Source: Zygnema cylindricum
Taxonomy: Eukaryota; Streptophyta; Zygnematophyceae; Zygnematales; Zygnemataceae
Length of the DNA stretch: 64,000 nucleotides
Reading direction: 5' to 3'
Assembly (NCBI GenBank): GCA_037447655.1
Contig: JBBHKE010003449.1
Coordinates: 1-64,000, forward strand
Position numbers and translations under genes: made by a program. The notes under the pieces are model-generated. The model ran no database searches. It saw nothing but the letters and a program-made list of their open reading frames with translations, and had not been told where the DNA came from. Below, piece by piece: positions 43,248 through 55,045 of this stretch; the first letter of the stretch is position 1; each line of letters opens with the position of its first letter.

Positions 43248-43807
43248 CACCGCCAATCGCTATTAGCGTAGTGTACGCTAATTCCGTCCCGCTTTTTTTT
43301 TTTTTATTCTCCATTAGCGTAGTTCATTCTATTTTTTTCTCTACCCTATTTAGGGTTAATTTTTTAGTATCGTACAAAACGGAAGTACGTCATCTTTTAA
43401 ATAGTGTGGTGTACGGTGAGAGGCAGACCGTATAAAAACGTACCTTTTTAAGTGAAAAGGTACAACTCATTATATTTAGTAGCTACGGACGCATGAGAAT
43501 GTGTGGTCTAAAAAGGGGATCAAATCGGGTTGTCAAATATCACGTTCGCATATATTCGTCCAGCAACCACGTTTCGACCGTGTGAACGTACGATTTGTGT
43601 ACAGTTTGTCAGATTTTGTACAAATACCTATATTAGTGTAAGCATGTTTGCAACCGACATTTACTTTTTTCAAAGACCCAAATTAGAATTATTAAACAAT
43701 TAGAATGTATGTTTTTTTTCAAAATTTCCAAATTCTTAATTAGCGTAAACCACGGTAATTATTCATATACGCTAAAGAAACTTCTACGCTAATAGCGATT
43801 GGCGGTG
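43248..43807. mobile_element. TA-target MITE, long version
   Basis: Terminal inverted repeats CACCGCCAATCGCTATTAGC at both ends, TA on each side. The interior is A/T-rich with further complementary segments and codes for nothing. Confidence 0.85.
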
Positions 43808-43914
43808 TACCTTTTAAGTCACGGAACGAAAATCACGTCGTACGTCGCGTTTCAGAAAAATTGTCGTTATCGCTAAAACAACATATTAAATAAAAAATTT
43901 ATTTTATAAAATAC

Positions 43915-44036
43915 AATATATTGATAATTTATGTTGGTCGCGGTACGATATATCGAGGACTTTCCTCGATCGATATTCGATATATCGAATATCAAAATTA
44001 TCTCAATAAGAAACTACCCGATACCCAACACTACTG
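43915..44036. repeat. Right-end fragment of hAT family 1
   Basis: Palindromic CGATATATCGA words and an end reading CCCGATACCCAACACTA match the right terminus of the 42,027 element with small changes; the left end is missing. ATAGCGATTCACGCTGTA directly after it is a MITE end fragment. Confidence 0.55.
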
Positions 44037-44054
44037 ATAGCGATTCACGCTGTA

Positions 44055-44636
44055 CACCGTCGATCGTATTTAGCGTGTTGAACACTAATTCGGCGCCCCT
44101 AAATTTTGAGGGTTTTACCTAAAAGAGGGTAAACGATACTAATTTTTCCTGTACGCTAATTACGAGATGAACAATTAGTGTGCACCATTTTAATTTATGT
44201 ATATTTTTATTAGTGTGGAGTACGGAACGTGTCGGTTCGTATAAAAATGTACTTTTGAATTATACAAGTACAGATATTTTAAAAATATCTTCTATCACAC
44301 GAAAAACTGCCCTGTGAATTAAAATATTTCGTACCTGTACCTGTTTTAGTGTACATTTATTTGTCGCGTATTGCCTACACCCCTAAAAAACCGAAATTAG
44401 AGTTAGGAATTAATTAGAGTTAAAGTATGCGACAGTGTACGAATTGTCAGAATTTGTACTTTTACCTATATTACTGTGAATATCCTCTCGACAAATCAGC
44501 TGTACCCATATTGGCGTTCGTTGAAAAATTAGTGTATAACTTTTTTTTCAAAAAAATTATAAGTCAAATTAGTGTACATGACACTAAATTATTCTACCCA
44601 CTAATAATTTCTACACGCTAAATACGATCGACGGTG
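44055..44636. mobile_element. TA-target MITE, long version
   Basis: Ends CACCGTCGATCGTATTTAGC and its reverse complement, flanked by TA. Terminal repeats have two or three changes from the 43,248 copy. No coding capacity. The flank 44,637-44,997 has no supported gene. Confidence 0.8.
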
Positions 44637-45005
44637 TAGTTTACATTATCTAAACGTTTGAACGATCGTGTAAAGGATGGCAGGTATAGGCGGAAAAGAT
44701 TTTGTCATATGTCGAAATGTACAAACCAAAAAATTACTCTACGATGAGCACAATAAAAGTGAATTGTACGAATGTTCGAACTATAGGAAAGACACGATGA
44801 CATCATAGGACAGCGATGACGTCGGATGATTCTGTCCCCTGTTGCAACGAGCGTCCGAGCTCTCAACAAACCTGTGACACGTGACGCTTGAACAGAATAC
44901 TACGGTTCGGTTCCAGTGATGCTCTCAGTTTTAATTCCCACTAGTAATGATCGTACAAAAAACCCCGTGTTGTACGAAAATAGCTGAAATAGTCTGAACA
45001 GTTCG

Positions 45006-46340
45006 CAGAGGTCGCAAAGTCAAAAAAAATCATACCCGAAACCGACCATTTTTTTTTTTCAAAATCTGAGTAACCGACGCCCGACCGAGTTTTGTCACGC
45101 TCCAAAATTGTTAACCGTTAACCGACCGTCGTTTACGAAAAAAAAAATTAACCGAATCTTGATTTTTCGCGACTAACACGATTTGTCGCGTTCCCTAAGA
45201 TTTGCGAAATGAATAGTGTTACTACAGTACCGTGTCAGATTTGCGACGCTTTGTCGCGTTCCCTAAGATTTGCGAAATGAATAGTGTACTACACCTCGAA
45301 TCGTAATTAGAGTAAATTACTCTAATTCGGTCTCTCGAAATTTCGACTCTATGACATCAAATAGAGTACACGATTCTATTTTTTTTATTATTCTAATTTA
45401 GGTAAGGTTTAATTAGCGTAAAAAATTGTAATATAGGTTCGTTTTAAATAGTGTGGAGTACGGACGACGTTCGACTGTGCAAAATTGTAATTTTTTAAGT
45501 AAAAAAGGTACAAATAATGATTTAATAAAATCACGCTCGCACGTGAAATCGCACTAAACAAAAAATCAATCACATCGAAAAAAAGTCGTTCGCATAATTC
45601 TCGTCCGTCGACAGCATCGTCGTCAGTGTGAACATTAACTGACATTCAGCGCGACAAAAAATACTAACGTCATAATGACGTCAAAACTATACGGACTGAC
45701 ATATTTTGTACATATACGTAATTTAGTGTTCATAATTTTAGCGCGGATAATTATCGCCGACATAACCCAATATAGAGTACTTAAATAAATTAGAGTAAAC
45801 TTCCTCTGTGAAAAAGTTATATCACATAAATTAGAGTTCTTTACTCTAATTGTTTTTTTTTGTTTTTTTACTCTATTTTTTTTCATTACTCTAATTACGA
45901 TTCGCGGTGTACTGTGTCAGATTTGCGACGCTTTGTCGCGTTGTCTAAGATTTGCGAAATGAATATTGTACTACCGTGTCAGATTTGCGACGCTTTATCG
46001 CGTTCCCTAAGATTTGCGAAATAAATAGTGTACTACCGTGTCAGATTTGCGATGCTTTGTCGCGTTGCTTTTGATTTGCGAAATAAATAGCTTACTACAG
46101 TACCGTGTCAGATTTGCGACGCTAATCATGATGTCACGTAATTCCACGATGTCAAAGAGCACAAAGTACAAGAATGTTGGATTATAGGGACAGTACAAAA
46201 TTTTCATTTTTTTTGGTTTTTTGGTTGACCGACCGTAACCGCCCGTCCCCCAAAATTTGGCAACCGAATCCGTTCCGGATCCGGCGCGGGCGGTCGGTTA
46301 ACGGTCGGTCACAGTTTCGGTTTACCGTTTGCAACCTCTG
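45006..46340. mobile_element. hAT family 2 element with a nested MITE
   Basis: Ends CAGAGGTCGCAAA and TTTGCAACCTCTG, flanked by a perfect 8-bp duplication ACAGTTCG (44,998-45,005 and 46,341-46,348), which is diagnostic of hAT. The interior has several copies of a roughly 60-bp subrepeat (GTGTCAGATTTGCGACGC then CTAAGATTTGCGAAATGAAT) and GTTAACCGACCG-type palindromes. No transposase remains. A TA-target MITE is inserted at 45,292. Confidence 0.9.
45292..45909. mobile_element. TA-target MITE nested in hAT family 2
   Basis: Ends CACCTCGAATCGTAATTAGA and TCTAATTACGATTCGCGGTG, flanked by TA. Removing it with one TA gives GTACTACTGTGTCAG, matching unoccupied subrepeats of the same hAT (GTACTACCGTGTCAG near 45,970 and 46,030), an internal empty-site proof. 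Confidence 0.85.
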
Positions 46341-46348
46341 ACAGTTCG

Positions 46349-48125
46349 TACTGCAGCTTATATTGTACGAAATATTTTCTTAACTACGTTGTCAAACTTG
46401 GCTCGATATATTCCATCACAGACTACATCGAAACGCCCCATTTCATATCGCGCTTGTATCGCACACGACGTTCGAGGCGAGGTAATATGTATAGTACGAC
46501 AGCCGTCGGCTATGAAAAGACAAAATCAATATCTTTTTCTAGGATCTATTTGGTACATAGTTCAAAAGTAGGCGTTTTTATGGTAGGCCTTTGGTCGACG
46601 CCTTTATCGTCCGAATAGGTCCGAATACAATATGGGTCTTAAGGTCATATTGTATGTTTTGCATACAATAGGCATATTGTATGGGCCTACTTTCACCTAC
46701 TTTCGAACTATGTTTTGTACTGTTTTTCGTTCACTTTCTTTGACGTCCAACGATTATCGTTCACACCTAGTTTTAACGTGGGAAGACATTCACGTATTAT
46801 TTATTTTCCCTTAAAAAACTGGTGTATTTTTTTGCGGGAACACTCGTCAGGGTACTTTCGCATGTGCTAAAGTTACAGTTATTTAATGTCGTTTTCCTCC
46901 ATAACTTAGAAAAAAACGTGAAAATCCGCAGCCGTACCAAAAAATTGAAATTACCATCGTACAAGTTGCGTTATTTTGAAACTTTATGTGTACTACAGTT
47001 TGTCGTTTAGCGCGGTGTAGTTTGTCGTCTAACGCGTTTCGACCTAATTTTGCGTCCCTTCACCTCATCTTCAAACTTTATATAAAATCACTTCGCGAGG
47101 TGATTTTAAATATAGTTACATGAGGTGAGCGAATTGGCATATGTTGTCGCACGTGTCGAAAGTTTTTGCGCGGAGTACAAAAAAAAAAACCCACTACACG
47201 TTTTCAGCTTGTGCGTGACTTTTTTTCCGTGAGCTTTTTTCCGTACAAGGGCTGTGGAGGGGGTTTCGACCAACGGACGCCATTTCGCAAAAGCGAAGTT
47301 CGTGAAAGAGCCTCTCTCTCTCTCCCTCTCCCACTAACGCGTCTATCTCATAATCCTTGCAATGAAAAAAGGCAAGGAAGGTATCAAATGAAAAATGTAT
47401 AAAAAATATTTATTTGGCTGTCTTTTAGCTTATTTTGAAGACAAGTAGAGTGAGAACGAACGAAAAAACAAAATCGGGAAACCATGGCAGAATGTTTTGG
47501 AATTAGTGACGTCCGTTTCGTCAAAATGTCACAAACCCTAAACATCTACAATGTCACAAGTAGCTAGATGTCTACAACCGTCTCTATTTTGTAAACGTCA
47601 TCAATTCTCGCGAGTTTTGTACTCGTCTACAATCGTCACAAATTACACCCACGTCTACATCCGTCACAATCTAAAGTTACGATTTCATTTATTTACATAC
47701 GAATGCTCTAAAAGTTGTACGGAGAATCTACCCTAAAAAACAAAGTAACAAGACTAAGTTTCGGTTACATGTGAAAGTACCCTTAGGGTGCATATGGTGA
47801 GGGCAAAGGCAAAAAAGTTTGCTTGTTGTAAAGTCGTCATGAAACTTGCCGTTTTGGTTGTGTTATCGTTCAGCCTAAAGTTGTACGGTTCTCTACACGT
47901 TTTCAAAATTGTTAAAGTATGTTATATCGATCATGACGATTATAGTGGATCAATATGAATGTCCACATCAGCACAGACACATACATCGGCTAATCTCCGC
48001 CAAATTATCGCTAGCTAAACTTGAACCGCTATTAATTTGGGTCTAAGCCGACAAGAAAATCGCAAAAATACGCGCATATGAAACGGGGACATTACGGTTG
48101 GTTATTGCATCCCGACATGTCTATA
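46349..48125. other. Region without supported gene
   Basis: Open frames such as 46,329-46,571 and 46,632-46,814 have no recognisable domain. ATATTGTATG repeats with an inverted partner lie near 46,630-46,690. GTCACAATCTAAAG and CGTCTACAACCGTC-type words near 47,550-47,670 recall the interior of the PIF/Harbinger-like elements. Confidence 0.4.
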
Positions 48126-48133
48126 CCGTACGT

Positions 48134-48751
48134 CAGAGGTCGCAAAAGTCAAAAAATTTCATACCCGAAATCGACCGTTTTTTTTTTCAAAATCTGAGTA
48201 ACCGACGCCCGACCGAGTTTTGTCACGCTCCAAAATTGTTAACCGTTAACCGACCGTCGTTCACGAATTTTTTTTTTTAACCGAAACTTGATTTTTCGCG
48301 ACTAACCGTGCCCGCCCGTAACCGAAAAAGTACAAAATTAATCAATGTACGACGGAATAAGCCAATAATTACGCTTTGTTGTGTTGCCTAAGATTTGCGA
48401 AATGAATATTGTACCACCGTGTCAGATTTGCGATGCTTTGTCGCGTTCCCTTTGATTTGCGAAATAAATAGCTTACTACAGTACCGTGTCAGATTTGCGA
48501 TGCTAATCATGATGTCACGTACTTCCACGATGCCAAAGAGTACAAAGTACAAGAATGTTGGATTATAGGGACAGTACAAAATTTTCATTTTTTGGTTGAC
48601 CGACCGTAACCGACCGTTTTTTTTTTCCTGGTGAAGCAACCGACCGTAACCGCCCGTCCCCCAAAATTTGGCAACCGAATCCGTTCCGGATCCGGCGCGG
48701 GCGGTCGGTTAACGGTCGGTCACGGTTTCGGTTGACCGTTTGCGACCTCTG
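48134..48751. mobile_element. hAT family 2 element, short copy
   Basis: Ends CAGAGGTCGCAAA and TTTGCGACCTCTG, flanked by a perfect 8-bp duplication CCGTACGT (48,126-48,133 and 48,752-48,759). It has the same termini and subrepeats as the 45,006 copy but no nested MITE. Confidence 0.9.
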
Positions 48752-48759
48752 CCGTACGT

Positions 48760-49963
48760 TGTGTCGGACAACCAGAGCGTATCGATTCGAGTACGGTACG
48801 CATTTCGACTGCTACGTGGCCGCTATAGAGTACAATAGTGCATGACAGCAAATACTGTACCTTTGCCGTACTTTCAATGCCTGTTTTGACCGTTCCATTT
48901 CAAACTCCTCCGGACCTTACGAAGCGCTGTGGACCTCGATGAGACGTCGGCCCTACTACTTACTCGATTCATTTCCTCTCCAAAAGTTGATCCGTCGACC
49001 ATTGTCCCTTCCATTATTGTCCATGCCCTTCCTGGATCATTCTTTCTTTTCCTCCCTCCCTCTCCCTCTCCTCCCTCTCTCCCCTCCTTCCCTCTCTCCC
49101 ATCCTCCCTCCCACGTCCCTCCCTCTGATCTGATCCCTCCAACTGTCCGTTCGCTTTTTTTTTTGATCTCTCTGCCGCCCTCCCTCTCTGTCTCCTCTCT
49201 TGCCATTCTCTCAAAGAATCCGGAATGAACTGATCCCTCCGGATCTACGCCTTTTGCTCATTTTTTCCCCTTCTCTTCTTTAATCCAACCTTTTGAACTG
49301 ACCTCTGCACGAATTGAGTTTAAAATTCTTTCGGTTCTTTAAGAAGTTGTGATTTCCTTTGTCGTTTTTCACTTTTCTTTGCTGAAGACTGTCGCTGTAC
49401 TTTCCTGTTTTTTGTCTTTTACGAATGTACATTACCGCAGGTTTGTGCCGAAGGGAAGCGAATCTACGATTCTGAATGCGCTGCAATTGCCGCAGGAGCT
49501 CAAATTTTGCATTTTGGTAGAAACCCTAAAAAAATCTCAAGAAAACTCCCAAGTTGCAAAGATGCTCCGGATCTAGTCGTTGGTTTACTATGCGATCTAA
49601 TTGACTTTTCAATATATTCAGCTACCTTTTCATGCACATCAGTCTCTCTCTCTCTCCCTTTCCTTGCTGTCATCATCATGTCTCATCTCTCTCCTCTCCC
49701 TCTCCCTCTCGCTTGCTCTCTCTTCATTTTATTTTCCGAAAAAGTGATTATGAAGGGACAGATAGTTTTGTTTGGAGTTGGTTAACATTCTTGAAACAGC
49801 TTTTCTTACTTACTGTGTCTCCCTGTTACATTCCTTTCTCAGAGTTGGTCTATCATTCAGGTTCTCCATGTCTTTTTTATGTTTTATGTGGAATGTATAT
49901 TTTATTTTCATTCTCTTCTTCTTTCTTTTTTCCTTTCTTCCTTTCTTTTTTTTATGCTTCCAG
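48760..49963. other. Pyrimidine-rich region before the small split gene
   Basis: CCTCCCTCTCC-type runs at 49,050-49,120 and a CTCTCT run at 49,645-49,720. Possible exon-like sequence follows ATTACCGCAG at about 49,440 (RFVPKGSESTILNALQL) but no family is recognised. It could be the 5' part of the gene below. Confidence 0.35.
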
Positions 49964-50995
49964 GGGAATGTGAAAGTGGAGCCGAGCAAGCACTTCGTTG
50001 TCCTCTATATTGCCGCTGTCCTGATCCGTGAGTTTTTTTTCTTTTACTTTTTTTTTCCTTTCTGTACTCAATGTTTGTTTTGGTGGTCTGCTTATCCATA
50101 AAATAAAAATAATAACTCATAGTTGTTTCTATGATTTAGGTATTTTGGTGATTTTTGAAGGATCTATGTACGGTTAGTCAGGATTATCTCCTAGTTTCTT
50201 TTAAGAAAGTAGGTTCATCTAGCAACTAAAAGAGCTGTTTTTAAAACTGTTTTAGAAACTATGTTAAAATCTTGAAGTTAAGGCCTTTGAAGATTGCATA
50301 TGGAAGTCAGTCTGATAATAAAGGTTTTTTTTGTCTTTTATGCAGGGTTTGTGGCGAAGATATGGTCACTTACTGGTATGTAATCTATTTGTGTGGATCA
50401 TTTTACAACAGAACTTTAACATTTATTTTGCATGAATACCAATTTATGCCACTCTAATTTCAGACTGATATGTTCCATTTTCTTTCTGTCTGATTATATC
50501 CATGTCTTGAAAAGAGGATGTTTTTTCTGCTTGTAAAACTGTAATGTTTTGCAAAAAAAATTAAAGACTCCATTCTAATTTTGAATCCATTACTTCTGTT
50601 CCGTTGTGATTTTGAATTCATTATGACTCATTTCAAATATCATTTCTGTATTCATTTCCACATCCACAATAATGCCTCCACAAAATGCGACGCTACACAC
50701 AATCAAGTCTTGTCGACTCGCAATCTCCTCAAACTCACTCGCTGTTCTTTCTCGTTTTTTCCAGTTGTTTTCTCTCCTCTTTTTTTCCGCGTTCTCCCTT
50801 CCGATGGACTCAGCTTCCGTTTATCGTTCCTCTTTGTCTTTTTCTGCAGGTGCGGGTCCGAAGCGGCCCGATGTGCGGGAGTGGCAGTGGCCCATGAGGG
50901 TCTTTGTCCGGAGGGCAACACCGGATTTAGTGTGGCTCCGAGAGCCGCGCAGGCACTCCTGCTGCTGCACCTGGCGTGGCTCGGAGGGGCAGTGA
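49964..50995 (+). CDS. Possible multi-exon gene of unknown function
   Basis: Three segments have good splice signals and compatible phases: 49,964-50,027 (after CTTCCAG; GNVKVEPSKHFVVLYIAAVL; donor CC|GTGAGT), 50,346-50,375 (after TTATGCAG; donor TG|GTATGT) and 50,850-50,995 (after TTTCTGCAG). Joined, they read on through FVAKIWSLTG into GPKRPDVREWQWPM and a C-terminus rich in Arg, Cys and Trp, stopping at 50,995. The first segment could be a membrane-spanning stretch. An alternative frame of the last exon also stays open to 51,021 and ends in a hydrophobic helix. The 5' end is not found and I do not recognise the product. Confidence 0.35.
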
Positions 50996-51029
50996 TCATG
51001 ATACTCGGGGGAGTGATATGAGGGGGCGG

Positions 51030-51290
51030 ATAAGGATTTCGGGGAGGAGGGAAAGGGATTTCGGAAGGAGGGAAGGACGAGGAGGACGGGAATGGTTCGG
51101 GGAAGGAGGGAAAGGGGGAAGGAGGGAAGCAAGGAAGGAGGGAGGGAAGAAGGGAAGTAGGGAAGGAAGGAGTGAAGGAGGGAAGGATGAAAGGAGGAAA
51201 GAGGGAAGGAGGGAGAGAGGGAGGGAGGGAATGAAGGAAGGAGGGAAGGAAGGAAGGAAGGAAGGAAGGAAGGAAGGAAAGAAAGAATGG
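51030..51290. repeat. GGAA/GAAGG purine repeat
   Basis: Imperfect GGAGGGAAGG repeats passing into about ten perfect GGAA units (AAGGAAGGAAGG) near 51,245-51,280. Open frames in both strands are compositional. Confidence 0.9.
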
Positions 51291-51299
51291 AGTTTTCAA

Positions 51300-52920
51300 G
51301 CGTACATCGATCTGGTTTTGTTCATTATTTTTAGCTCGTATTGTGTTGTAAAATTTTTAATCCTTTGTGGGATTTAGTTCCTAACAGTTTTGGGGTCTGA
51401 AAAATAATTATCCTCAGCTTAGAGTCGGGGGCTCCAGGAGATACTATTTTAAGAAGATTTTGGGATTCTTTCATTTTTTAGTCGTGTTTTCTATCAAGAC
51501 GTACCGTTTAGAACTGTATTGTGCAAGTGTTTACTATTTCAGTAAATATATTTAACTAGAAATTAAATAGAGAAGTTACATAGAAAGCGGACAAAATTGG
51601 AACTTAGTTTGCTTGTTGAGTACATTGAACACGGGAATAGAGCAGGAGATAAAAGAAAAGAAAAATCACTAATAAGGACGTCATTATGAGCCTTCTACTA
51701 ATAATGACGCTAGAGTCGGTTCCGAAGTTCATGCGAACATATTGGCTTACCAAATTTTTGAGAAAAAAAGTCCTATCATTGACAAAATTTTAAATCATCG
51801 ATCATCGATTTCAGGAAAGTTCAACTTTCTTTTTGTCCTCCTCTTAACTGAAATGGTATTGAAATACGGAACACGGTATTGAAACATACATTTTATTGAA
51901 TTGAAATCCGCAGTGTACATACATTGGATATACATTGACATGAAACTCTCCGGGCAGAAAAACATGCATTTTGGGGATGACATTTCAACCCTATTTTTTT
52001 CAAAAATGATTTTTTTCCCACTCGTTGTGAGTCGCATGCTCCTGCATCATGCAATAACGGGACCACTGTTTATAGTGAGACGTAGGATGTGGTGAATTTA
52101 TACCCACGAAGTAGGGAGTTCACAGCTATTGGGACACTGTAAAGATGGTTTTAAAACTAACGGGCATAAAATGAACGATTCCCAACTCTCGAAGGTAAAA
52201 AGAGATGTTTGTGGAATGTGAAAATAGGATTTTCACAACTAGAAATGTATGTCAACACCAATGGCCGTCTTTACACGAAAAAGTCCTCTTGTTTGGTACG
52301 TTTCGTAGATTGTAATCTGATTAAGTGTGCAAAAATAATTAATATTTTGCATCTCCGACTTTTACCGAAGGTTACCATAGATAATGAATCTTTTCTTCCT
52401 GTCGTGATTTGTCACCTTTGGATTTAAGGCCTCTCACTCTTCCCCTACTAAACGACAACACTTCCTCCTCAGCCCGATGTGTCACCTTCCCATGTGAGGT
52501 TTCCTACCCTCCCGTGGGATCGTTGTCCCCCCTAGCACTGACATTTCCCCTCTCCTCTCCACCACTTCCTCCTTTCCCGTCTCCCTCTCTCTTCCCCCCT
52601 ACCCTTTGCCGACCCCTTTCTCTTTCTTAGAGGTGAGATTTTTGATTTTCTCCCCACTTCCATGCTGACGTCACTCTGGTGGTGTCGTTTTCTATGCATG
52701 GAAACGTAGTTTTTTTTTATGTGTCGTTAGTATTGGTTTCGGTTTGGAAGGAAGCGTAAAGTGTACGATTTGGTGACATTTTTGGTTAGTATGTAATTTT
52801 GTTTGCAAGGTTCCTGGCCTTCCCTAATTTGCGCTCAATTCTGAGAGGAAGGTTGTATATGGTTTATACATGACTCCATTTTGCGGACGTCATGTATGCA
52901 TGAAAATAACTAGTCGAAAT
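51300..52920. other. Region without supported gene
   Basis: A/T-rich to 52,400, then pyrimidine-rich (TCCTCTCC runs, 52,430-52,625). No domain, RNA gene or transposon terminus is recognised. Confidence 0.4.
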
Positions 52921-53777
52921 ATTTTGTTGGGGAATTGATAATGACAGTGACTGTTTTGGTTGCGGACAGTCACTTACGTCATTTTGTCAAAAAACGTACG
53001 TTTGAAGTACACACAGGTACAAATAAAGCACCGTTGAGTACAAATTTGACGGTCAATCGGTTGAACAACTTTGACTTTGAAAATATTTTTCAACCGCTTA
53101 AAATTATGCCGCGCTTGCGAACGTCGACCGTCATAATAAATTTAGCAATTCACACGGCCGGCGAACGTTTACGGTAACAAAACTGCGGCAACAACATGTA
53201 AATAAAAAGTGTTGCAGACAGTCACTTTTTGTCGTTATGTGAGCTCCACGGTGAGAGAACTTGGCCGCAAAATTGAAATTTAATTGTCCAAGCGTTACAT
53301 TGAACTTAGACGCAAAGTGAAACGAAACCTCTTGAAACTGAAGGCTCGTACGGAAATATTGCCGGTTCGTCGTACACAAAATATTTCCGCGGACGAAAAA
53401 ATCGCGTCACGCTTCGCGAACCAACATTTCTTCGAAATCGACAAGCGTGCGATTCGTACAAATGAAAACCGCTCGGCGCTCGCACCAAACCGAACCGACA
53501 CAAAATTACAGTATCGAATGAAACAACACATAACTGAGGGTCCGATGCGAACCGAACAAAACATTTGACGGCGCGATTTCGGTCGACGCCGATTCGCCCA
53601 ATATCCTAACATTTCGCTGTCGATGTAAGACTGTTGATTCGTATATAGTGTGGCTCGATTTCGTCTCGCGTGACGACGCGCATTTTTTTCATTTAATTTC
53701 AAATGATATGGTTCGTTTTATTATAACAGTTTATTTCGTTTCGTGCGTTCTAATATTTCTGTACGAAACTTATAGTA

Positions 53778-53993
53778 CACCGCCAATCGCTATTAGCGTT
53801 GTGTACGCTAATCCCGTCCCGCTTTTTTTTGTTTTTATTCTCAAATAGAATTATCCACACTATTTAAAAAAGCCCTAATTCCTAATTAGAGTAATCGATT
53901 TCTTCCAAAATTTCCAAATTCCCAATTAGCGTACACCACGCTAAATAATAGTATACGCTAATCAAACCTACACGCTAATAGCGATTGGCGGTG
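53778..53993. mobile_element. TA-target MITE, short version, nested in the MULE
   Basis: Ends CACCGCCAATCGCTATTAGC and its reverse complement, flanked by TA. Nearly identical in length and sequence to 54,682-54,898. Confidence 0.9.
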
Positions 53994-54078
53994 TACTTCA
54001 GTTTAAAATTGTTTCGTTTCACTATGCGTCTAAGTTCAATGTAACGATTACACGATTAAATTTCAATTTTGCGGCTAA

Positions 54079-55045
54079 GGGTGCGTCTCCATGTACTTGA
54101 AACTTAGAGAAAAAACTTTGTTTTTTAGCGCAGATCCGGCGGACCCGGATTTCGGGTGTCCCTATGTGTAAAAACGGAATTAAAACTTAAGGGTGTGACG
54201 ATTGTATACGCTGACATGCCCGTGACGGCTGCCAACGTCTACAATCTGTGATTCTCCAAATTGTTCGTGAGAGGCGGCGAGTCCGAATTGATGTGGCGCC
54301 CTCAGAGATTTTTCACGTTTGCGTGAAATGGCATCGGAATCTTCAGATCCCCTGAAATGAAGAAATCCGTACTGAACAGAAAATGACAAAACGAAACAAA
54401 TTATGTACTTTGATGGACGCAAACGGACAAAACGTACTGAACGAAAATTGACAAAACGAAACAAATTATGTACTTTGATGGACGCAAAAGGACAAAACAT
54501 ACCGAATTGTGTCTTTTTCGTCGTCGTTTGAAAATTTACAACACGTGTGAATACGTGTTATAATTTGTTTAGCGGAAATACTTTGTTTTAAAAAATATCT
54601 TCCCTGTTTTTTAGATAAAAATTTGAAGATGACGTTTTTTGGCGTGGCCGTGGGTCGAAGAGCACAAGACGACAACATGTACACCGCCAATCGCTATTAG
54701 CGTTGTGTACGCTAATCCCGTCCCGCTTTGATTTATTTTTATTCTCAAATAGAATTATCCACACTATTTTAAAAAAGCCATAATTCCTAATTAGAGTAAT
54801 CGATTTCTTCGAAAATTTCCAAATTCCCAATTAGCGTAAACCACGCTAATTATTCGTATACGCTAAAGAAACTTCTACGCTAATAGCGATTGGCGGTGTA
54901 GTACATTTTAAATTCGATGATGACGCAAAATGTACTTCTCCTTTTTTCTATTTTTTTGTACGGTTGACACTTACGCGGTACGGCGCTAAGTTTTAGAGGA
55001 AAACGACAGAAAAAAACCCTTACTTAGGCACATGGAGACGCACCC
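54079..55045. mobile_element. PIF/Harbinger-like element nested in the MULE right arm
   Basis: Ends GGGTGCGTCTCCATG and CATGGAGACGCACCC, flanked by TAA (54,076-54,078 and 55,046-55,048). Removing it and one TAA restores the MULE arm (GCCGCAAAATTG next to GAGAGAACTT). Related to the 1,033-1,795 element. It contains a roughly 62-bp tandem duplication (54,370-54,500) and its own nested MITE. Confidence 0.85.
54682..54898. mobile_element. TA-target MITE nested in the PIF/Harbinger-like element
   Basis: Ends CACCGCCAATCGCTATTAGC and its reverse complement, flanked by TA. Third nesting level inside the MULE. Confidence 0.9.

Noticed and set aside
45006-46340. Tandem GATTTGCGACGC subrepeats as a centromeric satellite
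   Set aside because: They lie strictly within a hAT element bounded by an 8-bp target duplication.
50703-51299. 198-codon minus-strand frame
   Set aside because: It is the complement of the GGAA/GAAGG repeat and of the proposed exon at 50,850.
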